A stretch of 64,000 bases of DNA, from contig NC_064040.1 of the NCBI RefSeq assembly GCF_932526225.1, positions 12,934,856 through 12,998,855 of the forward strand, written 5' to 3'. Below, in pieces: positions 44,101 to 58,577 of this stretch. Every line of letters starts with the position of its first letter. Within the stretch, counting starts at the first letter, position 1. The translations under genes were made by a program, and so were the position numbers. The DNA comes from Nematostella vectensis. Lineage: Eukaryota > Cnidaria > Anthozoa > Actiniaria > Edwardsiidae. The notes under the pieces were generated by a model, which was not told the DNA's origin, did not search any database, and saw only the letters and a program-made list of their open reading frames with translations.

Positions 44101-44198
44101 TTTCTGACATCTGCCCGACATACACAGGGAAATATCAGGAAATTTTTGTTCCTACCTAGGAGGCCTGGGACTTTCAAACATCCAGAAGAATCAAGCAT
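29160..44198 (-). CDS. TECPR2: Tectonin beta-propeller repeat-containing protein 2
   Basis: TECPR2 is an autophagy and ER-exit adaptor. Twelve exons join in phase to 1413 residues (human about 1411): 44156-44198, 43410-43717, 43003-43128, 42201-42332, 39621-39778, 37828-38347, 37305-37563, 35454-36640, 35102-35360, 34624-34668 (45 bp), 33686-33934 and 29160-30115. The N-terminal third is a WD40-like propeller (HSSPVTCMEWSPDGELLYSG; ALLVSTWRHTVLW; LTIYAARPGLRLW). The centre (about 430-870) is Ser/acidic-rich with a lysine run, FRKKKKKKSKP. The C-terminal part has tectonin repeats (WVCLNIEGMAWIIDAKG, VWALQPNGELVCFNP, DELWAIDQNGQLFCRR). The protein ends EEEWELI, with a W-x-x-I LC3-interacting motif at the extreme C terminus as in vertebrates. 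The ATG at 44198 has a CACC context. Repeats crowd the introns: a 33-bp array in the last, a LINE tail and SINE fragment in others. Confidence 0.96.
30149..33663. repeat. 33-bp minisatellite filling the last TECPR2 intron
   Basis: About 106 copies of a 33-bp unit (plus strand: CATGTGGTCCCTAGT, then CTCCCCCACACCCACTAG or CATCTCCACACCCACTAG) occupy nearly all of intron 30116-33685. Because 33 is divisible by three and most units lack stops, both strands show 11-residue periodic frames (MWSLVSPTPTS on plus, MLVGVGETRDH on minus). A 31-bp unit (CATTCCCACACACTAG) recurs at 31341, 31999, 32360 and 32622 and breaks those frames. A block near 30670-31200 is repeated near 32940-33480, a ~2.27-kb higher-order duplication. 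Confidence 0.95.
36900..37090. repeat. Dispersed C-rich repeat, copy 1
   Basis: The segment contains TACTGCAAAGGCATAAAAAA, two poly-C tracts (about 36998-37012 and 37047-37060), GGAAAAATTAGGTTTCC between them and CCTGGGTACC at the right. The same order of words is found inverted at 42690-42860, so this is an interspersed repeat. It lies in the TECPR2 intron between exons 36640 and 37305. No coding capacity was seen. Confidence 0.6.
38573..39578 (-). mobile_element. LINE 3' end, copy B (5'-truncated), inside a TECPR2 intron
   Basis: Nearly identical to 25735-26718 over ~1 kb, in the same orientation; both contain a frame with PPLLANIHKQSTQLCPK and the terminal CCGGTACAGGCCGGTTGAGG block. It stops where copy A continues into reverse transcriptase coding sequence, so it is a more severely 5'-truncated insertion. 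It lies between TECPR2 exons 38347 and 39621, in sense with the gene. High identity and differing C-tract lengths suggest recent origin. Confidence 0.8.
40396..40675. repeat. ~55-60-bp degenerate tandem repeat (about 5 copies)
   Basis: Words such as GAACACTTCTCTGATACTAA and GGTTTGTGACGATTTGAGAATG recur five times with small indels. The block lies in the TECPR2 intron between exons 39778 and 42201. It has no coding signal. Confidence 0.75.
41581..41737 (-). mobile_element. SINE 3' fragment
   Basis: About 150 bp matching the non-tRNA part of the SINE at 59968-60273 with few changes (GGTTAGTAAGCACTGTCACT through TTTAGTGTCCTTATCC). It lacks the tRNA-like head, so it is 5'-truncated. Located in a TECPR2 intron. 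Confidence 0.8.
42690..42860. repeat. Dispersed C-rich repeat, copy 2 (inverted relative to copy 1)
   Basis: The reverse complement contains GATACTGCAAAGGCATAAAA, a poly-C tract, CCAGAAAAATTAGGTT and a short ACTGGGTA end, matching 36900-37090 in order. It lies in the TECPR2 intron between exons 42332 and 43003. Confidence 0.6.
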
Positions 44199-45100
44199 GG
44201 TGACAGCAGATACGAAAAAGGTAACAACTTTGTGATTTTAATTATCTCATTAGCACTATTTTATGTCATCAATCATTGTAATCAATCATTTATCTATTGT
44301 TTAATGGTTGCTCGTTCCTCCCTTTTATCTGTCCAGCTCTTTGTTGTGTTCCTTAGGAAGTTCGTTCATGAAGCACAGAAATGCCATAAACTGTTAATTG
44401 TGGCAATTAAACATTTCCTTGATGTCTCAGGACTCCATTTGAACTAAGCAACACAGGGGTGGGGGAATTACATGTCTTTGTCTGCTTTAGTCCCCAGGGA
44501 AAATACAACTACTTTCCAACCAATCCAATGTAATTTTCCTACCCCTCCCAGAGTAGGGGGGAAAATGACTAGTGCATTACTATTTAAGCTGTTTGCTTTA
44601 ATTTATTTACTATTTATTTACTTATTTGTTTCAGGACAAGCAAATTTGGATATCTCACAGTCAAATGAATAAGTGAGACAGAGATTGTCTGAAGACCCTT
44701 TTAGCGTGAAAGGCAACACTGAGCTTGATAAAAAAATACTGATTCAACTGATTTGTCAAATATCAGTTTTGCTGCAATCAAAGAAAACTCTCCTGGGAAA
44801 ATGTCGTCTCATCAGAAATCAAATTAAATTGCAAACTATACAAACCTGCCATATTATGTGGGTTCCAAGAACATCCTGTCAAAGGCCACTAAGTTTCTAT
44901 TCTAGCAAAGTTATGGAGTTGTACAGTTTCGCAACACCAGACAACCATCAATTCACATTTCGAGAGACGTAGAAGCACTTTGTTTTTGAAGCAACCAGTT
45001 AACCCTGTAACTGGTCAGCGGGGATCATCAAAAGTCCACAGGAAACCCACCATAAGATTGTCCACCTTTAGGGCAGGGCCGAAGCAGGGCCCGTGCTAGG
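44199..45100. other. TECPR2 upstream flank, no gene recognised
   Basis: This is the 5' flank of TECPR2. It is AT-rich with short open frames on the plus strand that show no family resemblance. A promoter is expected near 44200-44300, but no TATA box or clear initiator was recognised. Confidence 0.4.
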
Positions 45101-47312
45101 GGGGCACCCCACTAATAGTGGGATGTCTGTAATAGCGGGATGTCTGTAATAGTGGGATGTCTGTAATAGCGGGATGTCTGTAATAGCGGGATGTCTGTAA
45201 TAGTGGGATGTCTGTAATAGCGGGATGTCTGTAATAGCGGGATGTCTGTAATAGTGGGGTGTCTGTAATAGCGGGATGTCTGTAATAGTGGGATGTCTGT
45301 AATAGCGGGATGTCTGTAATAGTGGGATGTCTTTAATAGTAGGGTGTCTGTAATAGCAGGGTGTCTGTAATAGCGAGATGTCTGTAATAGCGGGATGTCT
45401 GTAATAGTGGGATGTCTGTAATAGTGGGATGTCTGTAATAGCGGGATGTCTGTAATAGCGAGATGTCTGTAATAGCGGGATGTCTGTAATAGCGGGATGT
45501 CTGTAATAGCGGGATGTCTGTAATAGCGGGATGTCTGTAATAGCGGGATGTCTGTAATAGCAGGGTGTCTTTATAGCAGGGTGTCTGTAATAGCGGGGTG
45601 TCTGTAATAGTGGGATGTCTGTAATAGCGGGATGTCTGTAATAGCGGGATGTCTGTAATAGCGGGATGTCTGTAATAGTGGGATGTCTGTAATAGTGGGA
45701 TGTCTGTAATAGCAGGGTGTCTTTATAGCAGGGTGTCTGTAATAGCGGGGTGTCTGTAATAGCGGGATGTCTGTAATAGCGGGATGTCTGTAATAGCGGG
45801 ATGTCTGTAATAGCGGGATGTCTGTAATAGCGAGATGTCTGTAATAGCGGGATGTCTGTAATAGCGGGATGTCTGTAATAGCGGGATGTCTGTAATAGCG
45901 GGATGTCTGTAATAGCGGGATGTCTGTAATAGCGGGATGTCTGTAATAGCGGGATGTCTGTAATAGCGGGATGTCTGTAATAGCGGGATGCCTGTAATAG
46001 CGGGATGTCTGTAATAGTGGGATGTCTGTAATAGCGGGATGTCTGTAATAGCGGGATGTCTGTAATAGCGGGATGTTTGTAATAGTGGGATGTCTGTAAT
46101 AGCGGGATGTCTGTAATAGTGGGATGTCTGTAATAGCGAGATGTCTGTAATAGTGGGATGTCTGTAATAGCGGGATGTCTATAATAGTGGGATGTCTGTA
46201 ATAGCGGGATGTCTGTAATAGCAGGATGTCTGTAATAGGGGGATGTCTGTAATAGCGGGATGTCTGTAATAGCGGGGTGGCTGTAATAGTGGGATGTCTG
46301 TAATAGCGGGATGTCTGTAATAGCGGGATGTCTGTAATAGGGGGATGTATGTAATAGGGGGATGTCTGTAATAGCGGGATGTCTATAATAGTGGGATGTC
46401 TGTAATAGCAGGATGTCTGTAATAGCGGGATGTCTGTAATAGCGGTATGTCTGTAATAGTGGGATGTCTGTAATAGCGGGATGTCTGTAATAGGGGGATG
46501 TCTGTAATAGGGGGATGTCTGTAATAGCGGGATGTCTATAATAGTGGGATGTCTGTAATAGTGGGATGTCTGTAATAGCGGGATGTCTGTAATAGCGGGA
46601 TTTCTGTAATAGCGGGATGTCTGTAATAGGGGGATGTCTGTAATAGCGGGATGTCTGTAATAGTGGGATGTCTGTAATAGCGGGATATCTGTAATAGTGG
46701 GATGTCTGTAATAGTGGAATGTCTGTAATAGTGGGATGTCTGTAATAGCGGAATGTCTGTAATAGTGGGATGTCTGTAACAGCGGGATGTATGTAATAGT
46801 GGGATGTCTGTAATAGCGGGGTGTCTGTAATAGCGGGATGTCTGTAATAGCGGAATGTCTGTAATAGTGGGATGTCTGTAATAGCGGGGTGTCTGTAATA
46901 GGGGGATGTCTGTAATAGCGGGATGTCTGTAATAGCGGGATGTCTGTAATAGCAGGGTGTCTGTAATAGCAGGGTGTCTGTAATAGCGGGATGTCTGTAA
47001 TAGCAAGGTGTCTGTAATAGCGGGATGTCTGTAATAGTGGGATGTCTGTAATAGCGGGATGTCTGTAATAGTGGGATGTCTGTAATAGTGGGATGTCTGT
47101 AATAGCGGGGTGTCTGTAATAGCGGGGTGTCTGTAATAGTGGGGTGTGTGTAATAGCGGGGTGTCTGTAATAGCGGGATGTTTGTAATAGGGGGATGTCT
47201 GTAATAGCGGGATGTCTGTAATAGTGGGATGTCTGTAATAGCGGGATGTCTGTAATAGCGGGATGTCTGTAATAGCGGGATGTCTGTAATAGTGGGATGT
47301 CGGTAATAGAGG
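45101..47312. repeat. 17-bp minisatellite
   Basis: About 130 copies of a 17-bp unit, GGGATGTCTGTAATAGC (variants GTGGGATG, GGGGTGTC, GGGGGATG). Because 17 is not a multiple of three and the minus strand lacks stops in this word, a 780-codon frame with a 17-residue period (ITDIPLLQTSRYYRHPA) appears. It is not a gene. Related short runs occur at 47985-48085 and 50316-50480. Confidence 0.95.
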
Positions 47313-47439
47313 TGTTTCAGCAATAGCGGAGCTCCCGCGAAGCGCCGCGTGAGCGGAGCCCCATACCTAAGAAAAAGTGGTATATACGGTAACAAACATT
47401 GGTAACCCATCCACTCGAGTTTCCGTGACGCGATGTCAG

Positions 47440-47880
47440 TCCGTCTGTCCGTCCTTTAAAAGCATCGTATGACAACCAAACTTGGCAGGTGTCATTTATG
47501 TGCCAAGGGAAATGCAAAACTGTGGTCACGTGATTGATGACGTCATGAATGACGTCACTAGAAGCAAAAATTTGCTGACGCTATCAAAATAAAAAGAAAT
47601 ATATTGCAAGAAGGAAATATGGCGGTAGGTGTCATGTTTTTGTCAAAGTAGGTGCCCCAATATGGTCATGTGATTGTGGCGTCATCGATAACGTCATTAG
47701 AAGTAAATTATGTTGACGTCGTCAAAATAAAAACATCCATATCTCGTAAAAGAAACATTTTATAACAACCAAACTTGGTAGGTGTCGTGTATGTGTCAAG
47801 GGCGATGCCAAGATATGGTCACGTGATGCGAGACGTCATCGATGACGTCACTTCAAGAAAAACCATCCCGATGTCATATC
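47440..47880. repeat. ~150-bp degenerate repeat (3 copies) carrying CRE palindromes
   Basis: Three units share AACTTGG(C/T)AGGTGTC, then GTCACGTGAT or GTCATGTGAT, then a pair of GACGTCA elements and TCAAAATAAAAA. Perfect TGACGTCA palindromes are at 47538-47545, 47550-47557 and 47843-47850. The unit resembles the body of a mobile element rather than a designed enhancer. No gene start is adjacent. Confidence 0.65.
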
Positions 47881-47984
47881 TGCATTTATACAGCCATTTT
47901 AATAAACGTTGTCAAGAGCGCTCTGCTGCACTCGCCCATACCGCGAGGTGACATGGGTAATATATGTTGTAATATAACAGGTAA

Positions 47985-48085
47985 TAGTCTGTAATAGAGG
48001 GGTGTCCGTAATAGCGGGGTGTCCTTAATAGTAGGGTGTCCGTAATAGTGGGGTGTCTGTAAAAGTGGAATTTGTCTGTAATAGT
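47985..48085. repeat. Satellite outlier of the 17-bp minisatellite
   Basis: Six or so diverged copies of the GGGGTGTCCGTAATAGC-type word, separated from the main array by ~670 bp of CRE-rich repeat. Confidence 0.8.
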
Positions 48086-48109
48086 GTGATCTGTTTGCGC
48101 AGGCGCCGA

Positions 48110-48461
48110 TCATGGCGGCCACGATGTTTTTTGCTCTGTGTTTCATTTTGTGTATGATCGGTACTGATCCTCATGAAAATCTCTCAATCAATGAAATGGA
48201 TTCTTCTTTGCCGAAACACCCAAGCCAACACCAGTTTGCGTCTTTTTGCACTGTTTTCAAGCCTTTGCCTGTCTTATTGCGCTTGGCGCCATCAGGATCT
48301 CACCGATCGAGGCGTTCCGTCACCAAGACATCAAAACACGGCTACACATAATCCCAGGACATGATCCTTCGATTGACGTTACAATATTTATGGACATTTC
48401 TATAAACCCTGGCCCAGAAATTCACTTAGATTATTCTTCGAGACTTGCCTTGGATTTGTAG
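48110..48461 (+). mobile_element. 5' leader remnant of a non-LTR retrotransposon with a 2A-like motif
   Basis: An open frame ends with a hydrophobic stretch and DISINPGPE (codons 48393-48419). This resembles the 2A-like D-[IV]-E-x-N-P-G-P translational-skipping motif found at the start of many invertebrate LINE ORFs; Ser stands at the usual Glu position. A second hydrophobic leader frame (MAATMFFALCFILCMIG) overlaps out of phase. The element breaks off after ~48461. Confidence 0.55.
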
Positions 48462-48654
48462 TGTAAGCATATGAACTTTAGGCCTCACTCATCTCTCCTA
48501 CACCCCGCGTGAAGGATCGGACGAGAGTATTGGCTGGTCCAAAAACGCACAAGCACAACTTATAGAAAACAAACCCCGCTTGTGAAAGTCGTCAGGCAGA
48601 AATAACCGCCACAAGATGCAGAATGCATCCCCCCAAGCACAATAACAACAATGC

Positions 48655-48984
48655 TTAAGTCAGAGTGACAGGCTGGACTCTCGCCATTTTTGGTGCAGCA
48701 GTTAATAAAATGTTTTGTGGTGTACGTACGTAAAGCTGGTAGCAATCAGAGGACCAACGACCAAGCATTTTGATAAGCCAGTCGGGCAGGCCTGCAGCGG
48801 CAGCGTAGCTTGCCGCCCCAATTTTAAATGAGTGCCCCTTTAAACTGCTATGAGGAAGGCCGCAAGCGCGTGCTGCGTCTCTAAGAAAGACCAATGACCG
48901 AGTTAGGTATTTACCGGAACGAAACCGAAAAACCCACAGATGGGAACAAACTCTTGCATCGCGGACACGGCGCATAGCTCGCAA
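48655..48984 (-). mobile_element. Tyrosine recombinase C-terminal fragment
   Basis: The 109-residue frame contains LKGHSFKIGAASYAAAAG, then LIKMLGRWSSDCYQLYVR. This is the signature of the catalytic C terminus of phage-integrase-type recombinases as found in DIRS/Ngaro-like and related metazoan elements: H-x-x-R box, GRW and the terminal Tyr. Here the H-x-x-R arginine is Lys (HSFK), and no catalytic N-terminal part is present, so it is an inactive remnant. It lies between two LINE pieces in opposite orientation. Confidence 0.75.
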
Positions 48985-49046
48985 CCGGAGCGTGCGATTG
49001 TCAAAACGAAGCCTTGCCTGAAAGGGTCGGTTTTGGATGCCTTAAC

Positions 49047-49410
49047 AGTTGCCTTTATCAAAAACACTTGCCTTTATCAAAAACACTTGCCTTTATCAAA
49101 AACACTTGCCTTTATCAAAAACACTTGCCTTTATCAAAAACACTTGCCTTTATCAAAAACACTTGCCTTTATCTAAAACACTTGCCTTTATCAAAAACAC
49201 TTGCCTTTATCAAAAACACTTGCCTTTATCAAAAACACTTGCCTTTATCAAAAACACTTGCCTTTATCGAAAACACTTTCCTTTATCGAAAACACTTGCC
49301 TTTATCAAAAATACTTGCCTTTATCAAAAATACTTTCCTTTATCGAAAACACTTGCCTTTATCAAAAACACTTGCCTTTATCAAAAACACTTGCCTTTAT
49401 CAAAAACACC
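49047..49410. repeat. 19-bp minisatellite
   Basis: About 19 copies of CACTTGCCTTTATCAAAAA, with variants containing TCGAAAAC or TTTCC. It lies directly before the LINE reverse transcriptase tail. All plus frames are open through it because of the period. Confidence 0.95.
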
Positions 49411-49435
49411 AGACGATGAACTATCTCATCCCCAA

Positions 49436-50215
49436 CGGCTTACTGGCGAAATTACAATCTCGCTTGTAACCCCGATAAAACGGAAATTGTACATATCACA
49501 TCTCGCTTCTCGTCAACCAACAAAATTCCTGGAATCGTCGTTGATGGACATGTCATCAAACCAACCCAGGTAGCACGCGACCTCGGAGTGATCATCGATT
49601 CGAGTTTATCTATGACAAAACATGTCAACAACATATGCAAATCGGCTTTCAATTCTATAAGAAACATTGGCAGAATCCGGAAATACCTAGACCGCGATAA
49701 CTGTGAACAGCTCGTACACGCTTTCATAACCTCAAAACTAGATGCCAATAATAGTCTTCTGTCTGGACTCCAAGAAAAAGAAATCGCTAAATTACAGCGT
49801 GTCCAGAACTCTGCCGCAAGGCTAATCGTTGGTGCTAAGAAGAGGGACGCCATTACGCCCATTCTTAAAGGAACTTCACTGGCTACCTGCTGCGTCTAGA
49901 ATAGACTTTAAAATTCTTACAATCACACATAAAGCTCTCCACAACCAGGCTCCTGAATACATCACTGAACTCTTTACACCGTATACGCCATCTCGATCCC
50001 TTAGATCCGCTAACAAGAACCTTCTCGTCATTCCTAAATCACTAACAAACACTTATGGGGACAGATCTTTTTTTACACTTTGCAGCTAAATTATGGAACT
50101 CCCTCCGGCTACATATTACTACATTAGAAACACTGACTGTCTCAGCAAATTAAAATCTTACTTAAGGACGTACCTATTTTGTAGGCTTGTAGGCCCAACA
50201 ACAATTGATTAGTTT
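49436..50215 (+). mobile_element. LINE reverse transcriptase C-terminal fragment, frameshifted
   Basis: Translation from about 49471 gives NPDKTEIVHITSRFSS, ARDLGVIIDSSLSMTKHV, LQRVQNSAARLIVGAKKRD and, after a frameshift near 49862, LHWLPAASRIDFKILT and LHNQAPEYITELF. These are the hallmark motifs of the thumb and C-terminal region of CR1/L2/Jockey-like ORF2 proteins. The catalytic FADD-type core and endonuclease are absent. Confidence 0.85.
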
Positions 50216-50230
50216 TTAACTATTAGAAAT

Positions 50231-50269
50231 ATTATCATTATCATCATTATCATCATCATCATCATCATT

Positions 50270-50301
<32 letters not shown>

Positions 50302-50307
50302 TATTAT
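50231..50307. repeat. (ATC)n microsatellite at the LINE 3' end
   Basis: A run of TATCATCATT and ATC trinucleotides immediately after the LINE tail; it may be the simple-repeat 3' terminus of that element. Confidence 0.9.
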
Positions 50308-50315
50308 TGCTGTTG

Positions 50316-50480
50316 CTGTTAGTTGGTGTCCGTAATAGCGAGGTGTCCGTAATAACAAGGTGTCGTAAATAGCATGTTGTCCGTATTAGCAAGATGTCTG
50401 TAATAGCGAGGGGTCCATAATAACAAGCGTAATACGAGGTGTAATAAAGAGCTTTACGTAATAATGAGGTGTCCAAAACC
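50316..50480. repeat. Second outlier of the 17-bp minisatellite
   Basis: Diverged copies of GGTGTCCGTAATAGCGA, GGTGTCCGTAATAACAA and similar, about 3 kb from the main 17-bp array with the retroelement debris in between. Confidence 0.75.
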
Positions 50481-50708
50481 AAAAAGTTGAGGATCGCAAT
50501 ATCTTTAATAATCAGCTTTCAAGTTGTAAATTTATCAGATAACATGGAGAAGCCAAGAATGGGTCATTCTTTCGACTACTGACTATAAACTAAAATATAA
50601 ATTATCCTAACATATTCTAAGAGCTTACATCTTACATCAGCCCTCGAGAGGATTACAAGTTGATAAAAAACCGTCCGATACGAAAGTTGAAACGCTTATT
50701 TTGCTAAC

Positions 50709-54621
<3,913 letters not shown>

Positions 54622-54849
54622 CGCACTTCAAGCACCGCGTTCACCTTCATACTCTTGCTTGGCAAAATTAAAAGAACAAATAGAGTAGTCAGTAAAAAGC
54701 TATAGGATCTAGGGACTTTTGAGGGTTCGAGAGCATTTGAGCTCTCGATACAGGAAGGCACCGAAGTAATGCTCTATGTTAACTAACGAACAAAGAGTCG
54801 CGGGGAACATTGTCAAAGCGTGTGTATTACTTCGCCCTTCCCTTTCTTC

Positions 54850-56047
54850 CTTCAGATACTGACGTATGTATTTGTGCGCCCTTACCTTCGGATACTTGCG
54901 TGTGTATTTGTGTGCTCTTTCCTTCGGATACTTGCGTGTGTATTTGTGCGTCCTTACCTTCGGATACTTGCGTGTGTATTTGTGCGTCCTTACCTTCGGA
55001 TACTTGCGTGTGTATTTGTGCGTCCTTACCTTCGGATACTTGCGTCTGTATTTGTGCGCTCTTTCCTTCGGATACTTGCGTGTGTATTTGTGCGTCCTTA
55101 CCTTCGGATACTTGCGTGTGTATTTGTGTACCCTTACCTTGGATACTTGCGTGTGTATTTGTGCGGCCTTACCATTGGATACTTGCGTGTGTATTTGTGC
55201 ACCCTTTCCTTCGGATACTTGCGTGTGTATTTGTGCACCCTTACCTTCGGATACTTGCGTGTGTATTTGTGCGGCCTTATCTTTGGATACTTGCGTGTGT
55301 ATTTGTGCACCCTTACCTTGGATACTTGCGTGTGTATTTGTGCACCCTTACCTTGGATACTTGCGTGTGTATTTGTGCACCCTTACCTTGGATATTTGCG
55401 TGTGTATTTGTGCACCCTTTCCTTCGGATACTTGCGTGTGTATTTGTGCACCCTTACCTTCGGATACTTGAGTGTGTATTTGTGCACCCTTACCTTCGGA
55501 TACTTGCGTGTGTATTTGTGCGCCCTTTCCTTCGGATACTTGCTTGTGTATTTGTGCACCCTTATCTTGGATACTTGCGTGTGTATTTGTACACCCTTAC
55601 TTTCGGATACTTGTGTGTGTATTTGTGCACCCTTACCTTGGATACTTGCGGTGTATTTGTGCGGCTTTACCATTGGATACTTGCGTGTGTATTTGTGCAC
55701 CCTTACCTTGGATACTTGCGTGTGTATTTGTGCGCCCTTACTTCGGATACTTGCGGGTGTATTTGTGCGCCCTTACTTCGGATACTTGCGGGTGTATTTG
55801 TACACCCTTACCTTCGGATACTTGCGTGTGTATTTGTGCGGCCTTACCATTGGATACTTGCGTGTGTATTTTTATACACCTTACCTTCAGATACTTGCGT
55901 GTGTATTTTTACTTCCTTACCTTTGGATACTTGCGTGTGTTTTTGTGCGGCCTTATCTTTGGATACTTGCGTGTGTATTTGTGCACCCTTACCTTTGGAT
56001 ACTTGCGTGTGTATTTGTGCGGCCTTACCTTTCTTTCGGATATTTAC
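54850..56047. repeat. 35/36-bp minisatellite upstream of the secreted-protein gene
   Basis: About 34 copies of a unit built from TTCGGATACTTGCGTG, TGTATTTGTGCG and CCCTTACC. Units with CTTGG instead of CTTCGG are one base shorter (35 bp), so frames shift irregularly. All three plus frames stay open for long distances, giving spurious 228-437-codon frames rich in Cys/Val/Leu. It starts ~230 bp upstream of the neighbouring gene's ATG. Confidence 0.95.
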
Positions 56048-58577
56048 GTTGTTCTCGTATTTATAAAATTTCTTCAGAATCACCCGGTGGGTGTCAGCAG
56101 CGTGTATTTATATGTTTTCACAGCGATAACTGAACAAACTAGAAATCTATTCGGATGAATGTGTTGAGGTATTGTAAAGATGAATTGAATTTTTCGTGGC
56201 GCTGTGCCGTAATTGCATTTCTATGACACGTAATTACAAGGTCATCTGCCCTTCTAAAAATTTGACAACTGTGCAAAAAGCGAAATCATTGGAAGACGAG
56301 ACACCTTTTAGGTAGGAAAAGGCGCGAGGGTTAGTTTGACGAAATCTTTTTTTTTTTTTTTTTTTTTTTTTTGCTGGTATTGTTGTCATGACAACCAAAA
56401 GCAGTTTATCAATGGGCGACTTACCCAGTGAATGTTTCGTTTTTGATTTTTGTGTTTTACTATTTTCTTTGCAGCTGTCTGCGTACGTAAGACACTAGGA
56501 GCGTGCTATAAACAATTTTGTTTATTCAACATCGCCTTTTGTTCTTTCCATCTTATTGTTATGTTATCATAACTGTTCAGAAGTAATCGCAAATCAGTTA
56601 TTAGAAAACTAGCAGGGTACATCTTAACGGGGTGTGGGATTTTGTTTTTTTATTATTTTCAAATATTTATTTGTATAAACTCTCATCATTTAAAGAAATA
56701 TAGCAATCCCCTCAAAAAAAATCTCAGAAATATAATGAAGCAATTCTGCCATTCTTAGCTGGAGGTGGATTTCATTTCACAAGGCATGGGCCATTTTGTG
56801 TGGATTCAGGATCTTTGATGTATCATTTAATCTTGCGGCACCTGCCATTCGTATTTTTAATTATTTCGGTGTTATTGTGTGATTATATATTACGAAAGAT
56901 ATCACAAATGAGTCATCAGAAAACAGTAAGGATAGCGGTTAGCGGGTATGAAACATGCAGGTGCCTTGAAACCTGTTACATTCTTATTTCATCTGAATGT
57001 TTTGATGTTATTGTAATATTGGACCTTAAATCAATTACCAGAAAAACACAAGAAACCCCCCCCCTCTAACTACCTTGCCGAGTTATAAATATTGTTTTAT
57101 TATTCTTGCTTCATTTCAAGTGTTGCAGTTAGCGCTATAAATAAAAAAAAATACAATCTAAGAAAACAGATAAAAATATCATAAACTGAATATTATAGAA
57201 ACCAGGATAATGTTTTTTTTTTCTTTTACTTATTGACAAACGATAATAAGTCTGCTGACATGACAGAAAAATTACATCTCAAATAAGCTTTTTCCCATTA
57301 AATAAAGTAGGGGTTCCTTACTTGATTCCTTTGAATACTTAGCGAATAATGGCAAAGAAAATATCAAATTCAATTTTGACAAATTTGATGCGACTTTTTT
57401 CAAAGTGCGTCACTTTAAAGGGTAGCGTTATTTCTGAGTTTGTACTGACATCCATATAAAACGCGAGGACCATCAAGGAAATATAAATAACCTGAAACAT
57501 TATTGAAAGTATGCAATCCGTGAAATAAGTGTTTTAAATAAGGAAAATAATTCTGGAATGCCAGAAACAGACAAGACGACGCCATTTTTACGTCGCTTCT
57601 TTAGTATCTATTCGCAGTGCATATACGCCATTGGTGCTCCGGTGCAGGAGTCAAGAACTTCAGTTTAGAATAGAAAACTTCTCTTGCCAAGTATAAAAAA
57701 GGTATGCTTGTAGTCTTGCAAGGGCGAATCCAGGGTTTAAAAAAGGGGGGTGAATTATGGTCGAATAGACGGCTTATAACTGATCCAGTTACTGGCCACA
57801 TAGGTCGCACCCATCGCATTTATCAGCAAAGTCAAGCAGGCAAAGCCTCATTGACAGTACTTTCCGTCCCTCAGAAATTTATTTTATTCAAACAAAGAGA
57901 CTTTTCATTTTTTTTTTTTTTTTTTACTCAAAAAAAGTGGGTGGATATCCACCCAATCCATCCCCAGTCTCCGTCCCTGTCCGGTTAGACCAACTTGTTA
58001 TTACTAAATAAAAGAAAGAGAAAACTCGGTGGTCTGGGGGCGTAGGCTTCGTGGTATAACGGAATTAATCAACACAAGATTGAAATGGAGAAAAAAGGCT
58101 GAAATGTATAAAGGGCCCTGTGAGATTTGTATTGTTTTCTACCATCGTCGTTCTCTTTGGGTAATGGTCCTTTATGGAATTGAGCGCAAAGCAAAAAGTA
58201 TTATTCTTTTCGTAGTGGTTGCGTAAGGTCCCCCTTATTCATAATCTGTAGTCTTAATGTAATCGTATTCGGTGTTCCGGTTCGAATCACAACTACTGGG
58301 ATATTTTGTAATTGGGGGAGGAAGCACACATTCGTAAAAATTAGAGATAAGTAAACAGAATAAATGAACGCATGCCACCTGCATATCAAGAAATAACCGC
58401 TGCGACTTCCAAGATCGTGTCAGCAAAAAAAAGAATATCTCAATAATAAGTTGCTTGTGTAGTTTTATGGCTGTACGAAAACGACTGCGTAAGTAGGCTT
58501 CAGTTGATTGCTAGATTGCTTAAAGCAATTTAGGCGGCTTAAATCTTTTAGTCGCGCATAAATGACAAGATCTGAAG
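56048..58577. other. Intergenic, AT-rich
   Basis: No exon is recognised on either strand. It includes a ~26-base poly-T run at about 56347-56372, a poly-T run near 57910-57923, and a GGCGAATCCAGGGTTTAAAA segment at ~57722 resembling GCTGATCCAGGAGTTTCAAA at ~52132, so probably a dispersed repeat end. The GPCR promoter should lie at the right end. Confidence 0.5.

Noticed and set aside
45068-47410. 780-codon minus-strand frame with ITDIPLLQTSRYYRHPA period
   Set aside because: A 17-bp repeat read in its only stop-free strand; there is no splice or start support.
49014-49573. Open frames of the LPLSKTLAFIKNTCLYQKH type
   Set aside because: 19-bp minisatellite, open in all plus frames.
54810-56158. 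228-437-codon cysteine/valine-rich plus-strand frames
   Set aside because: All three frames of a 35/36-bp minisatellite are open, with one-base unit-length changes that would shift any real frame.
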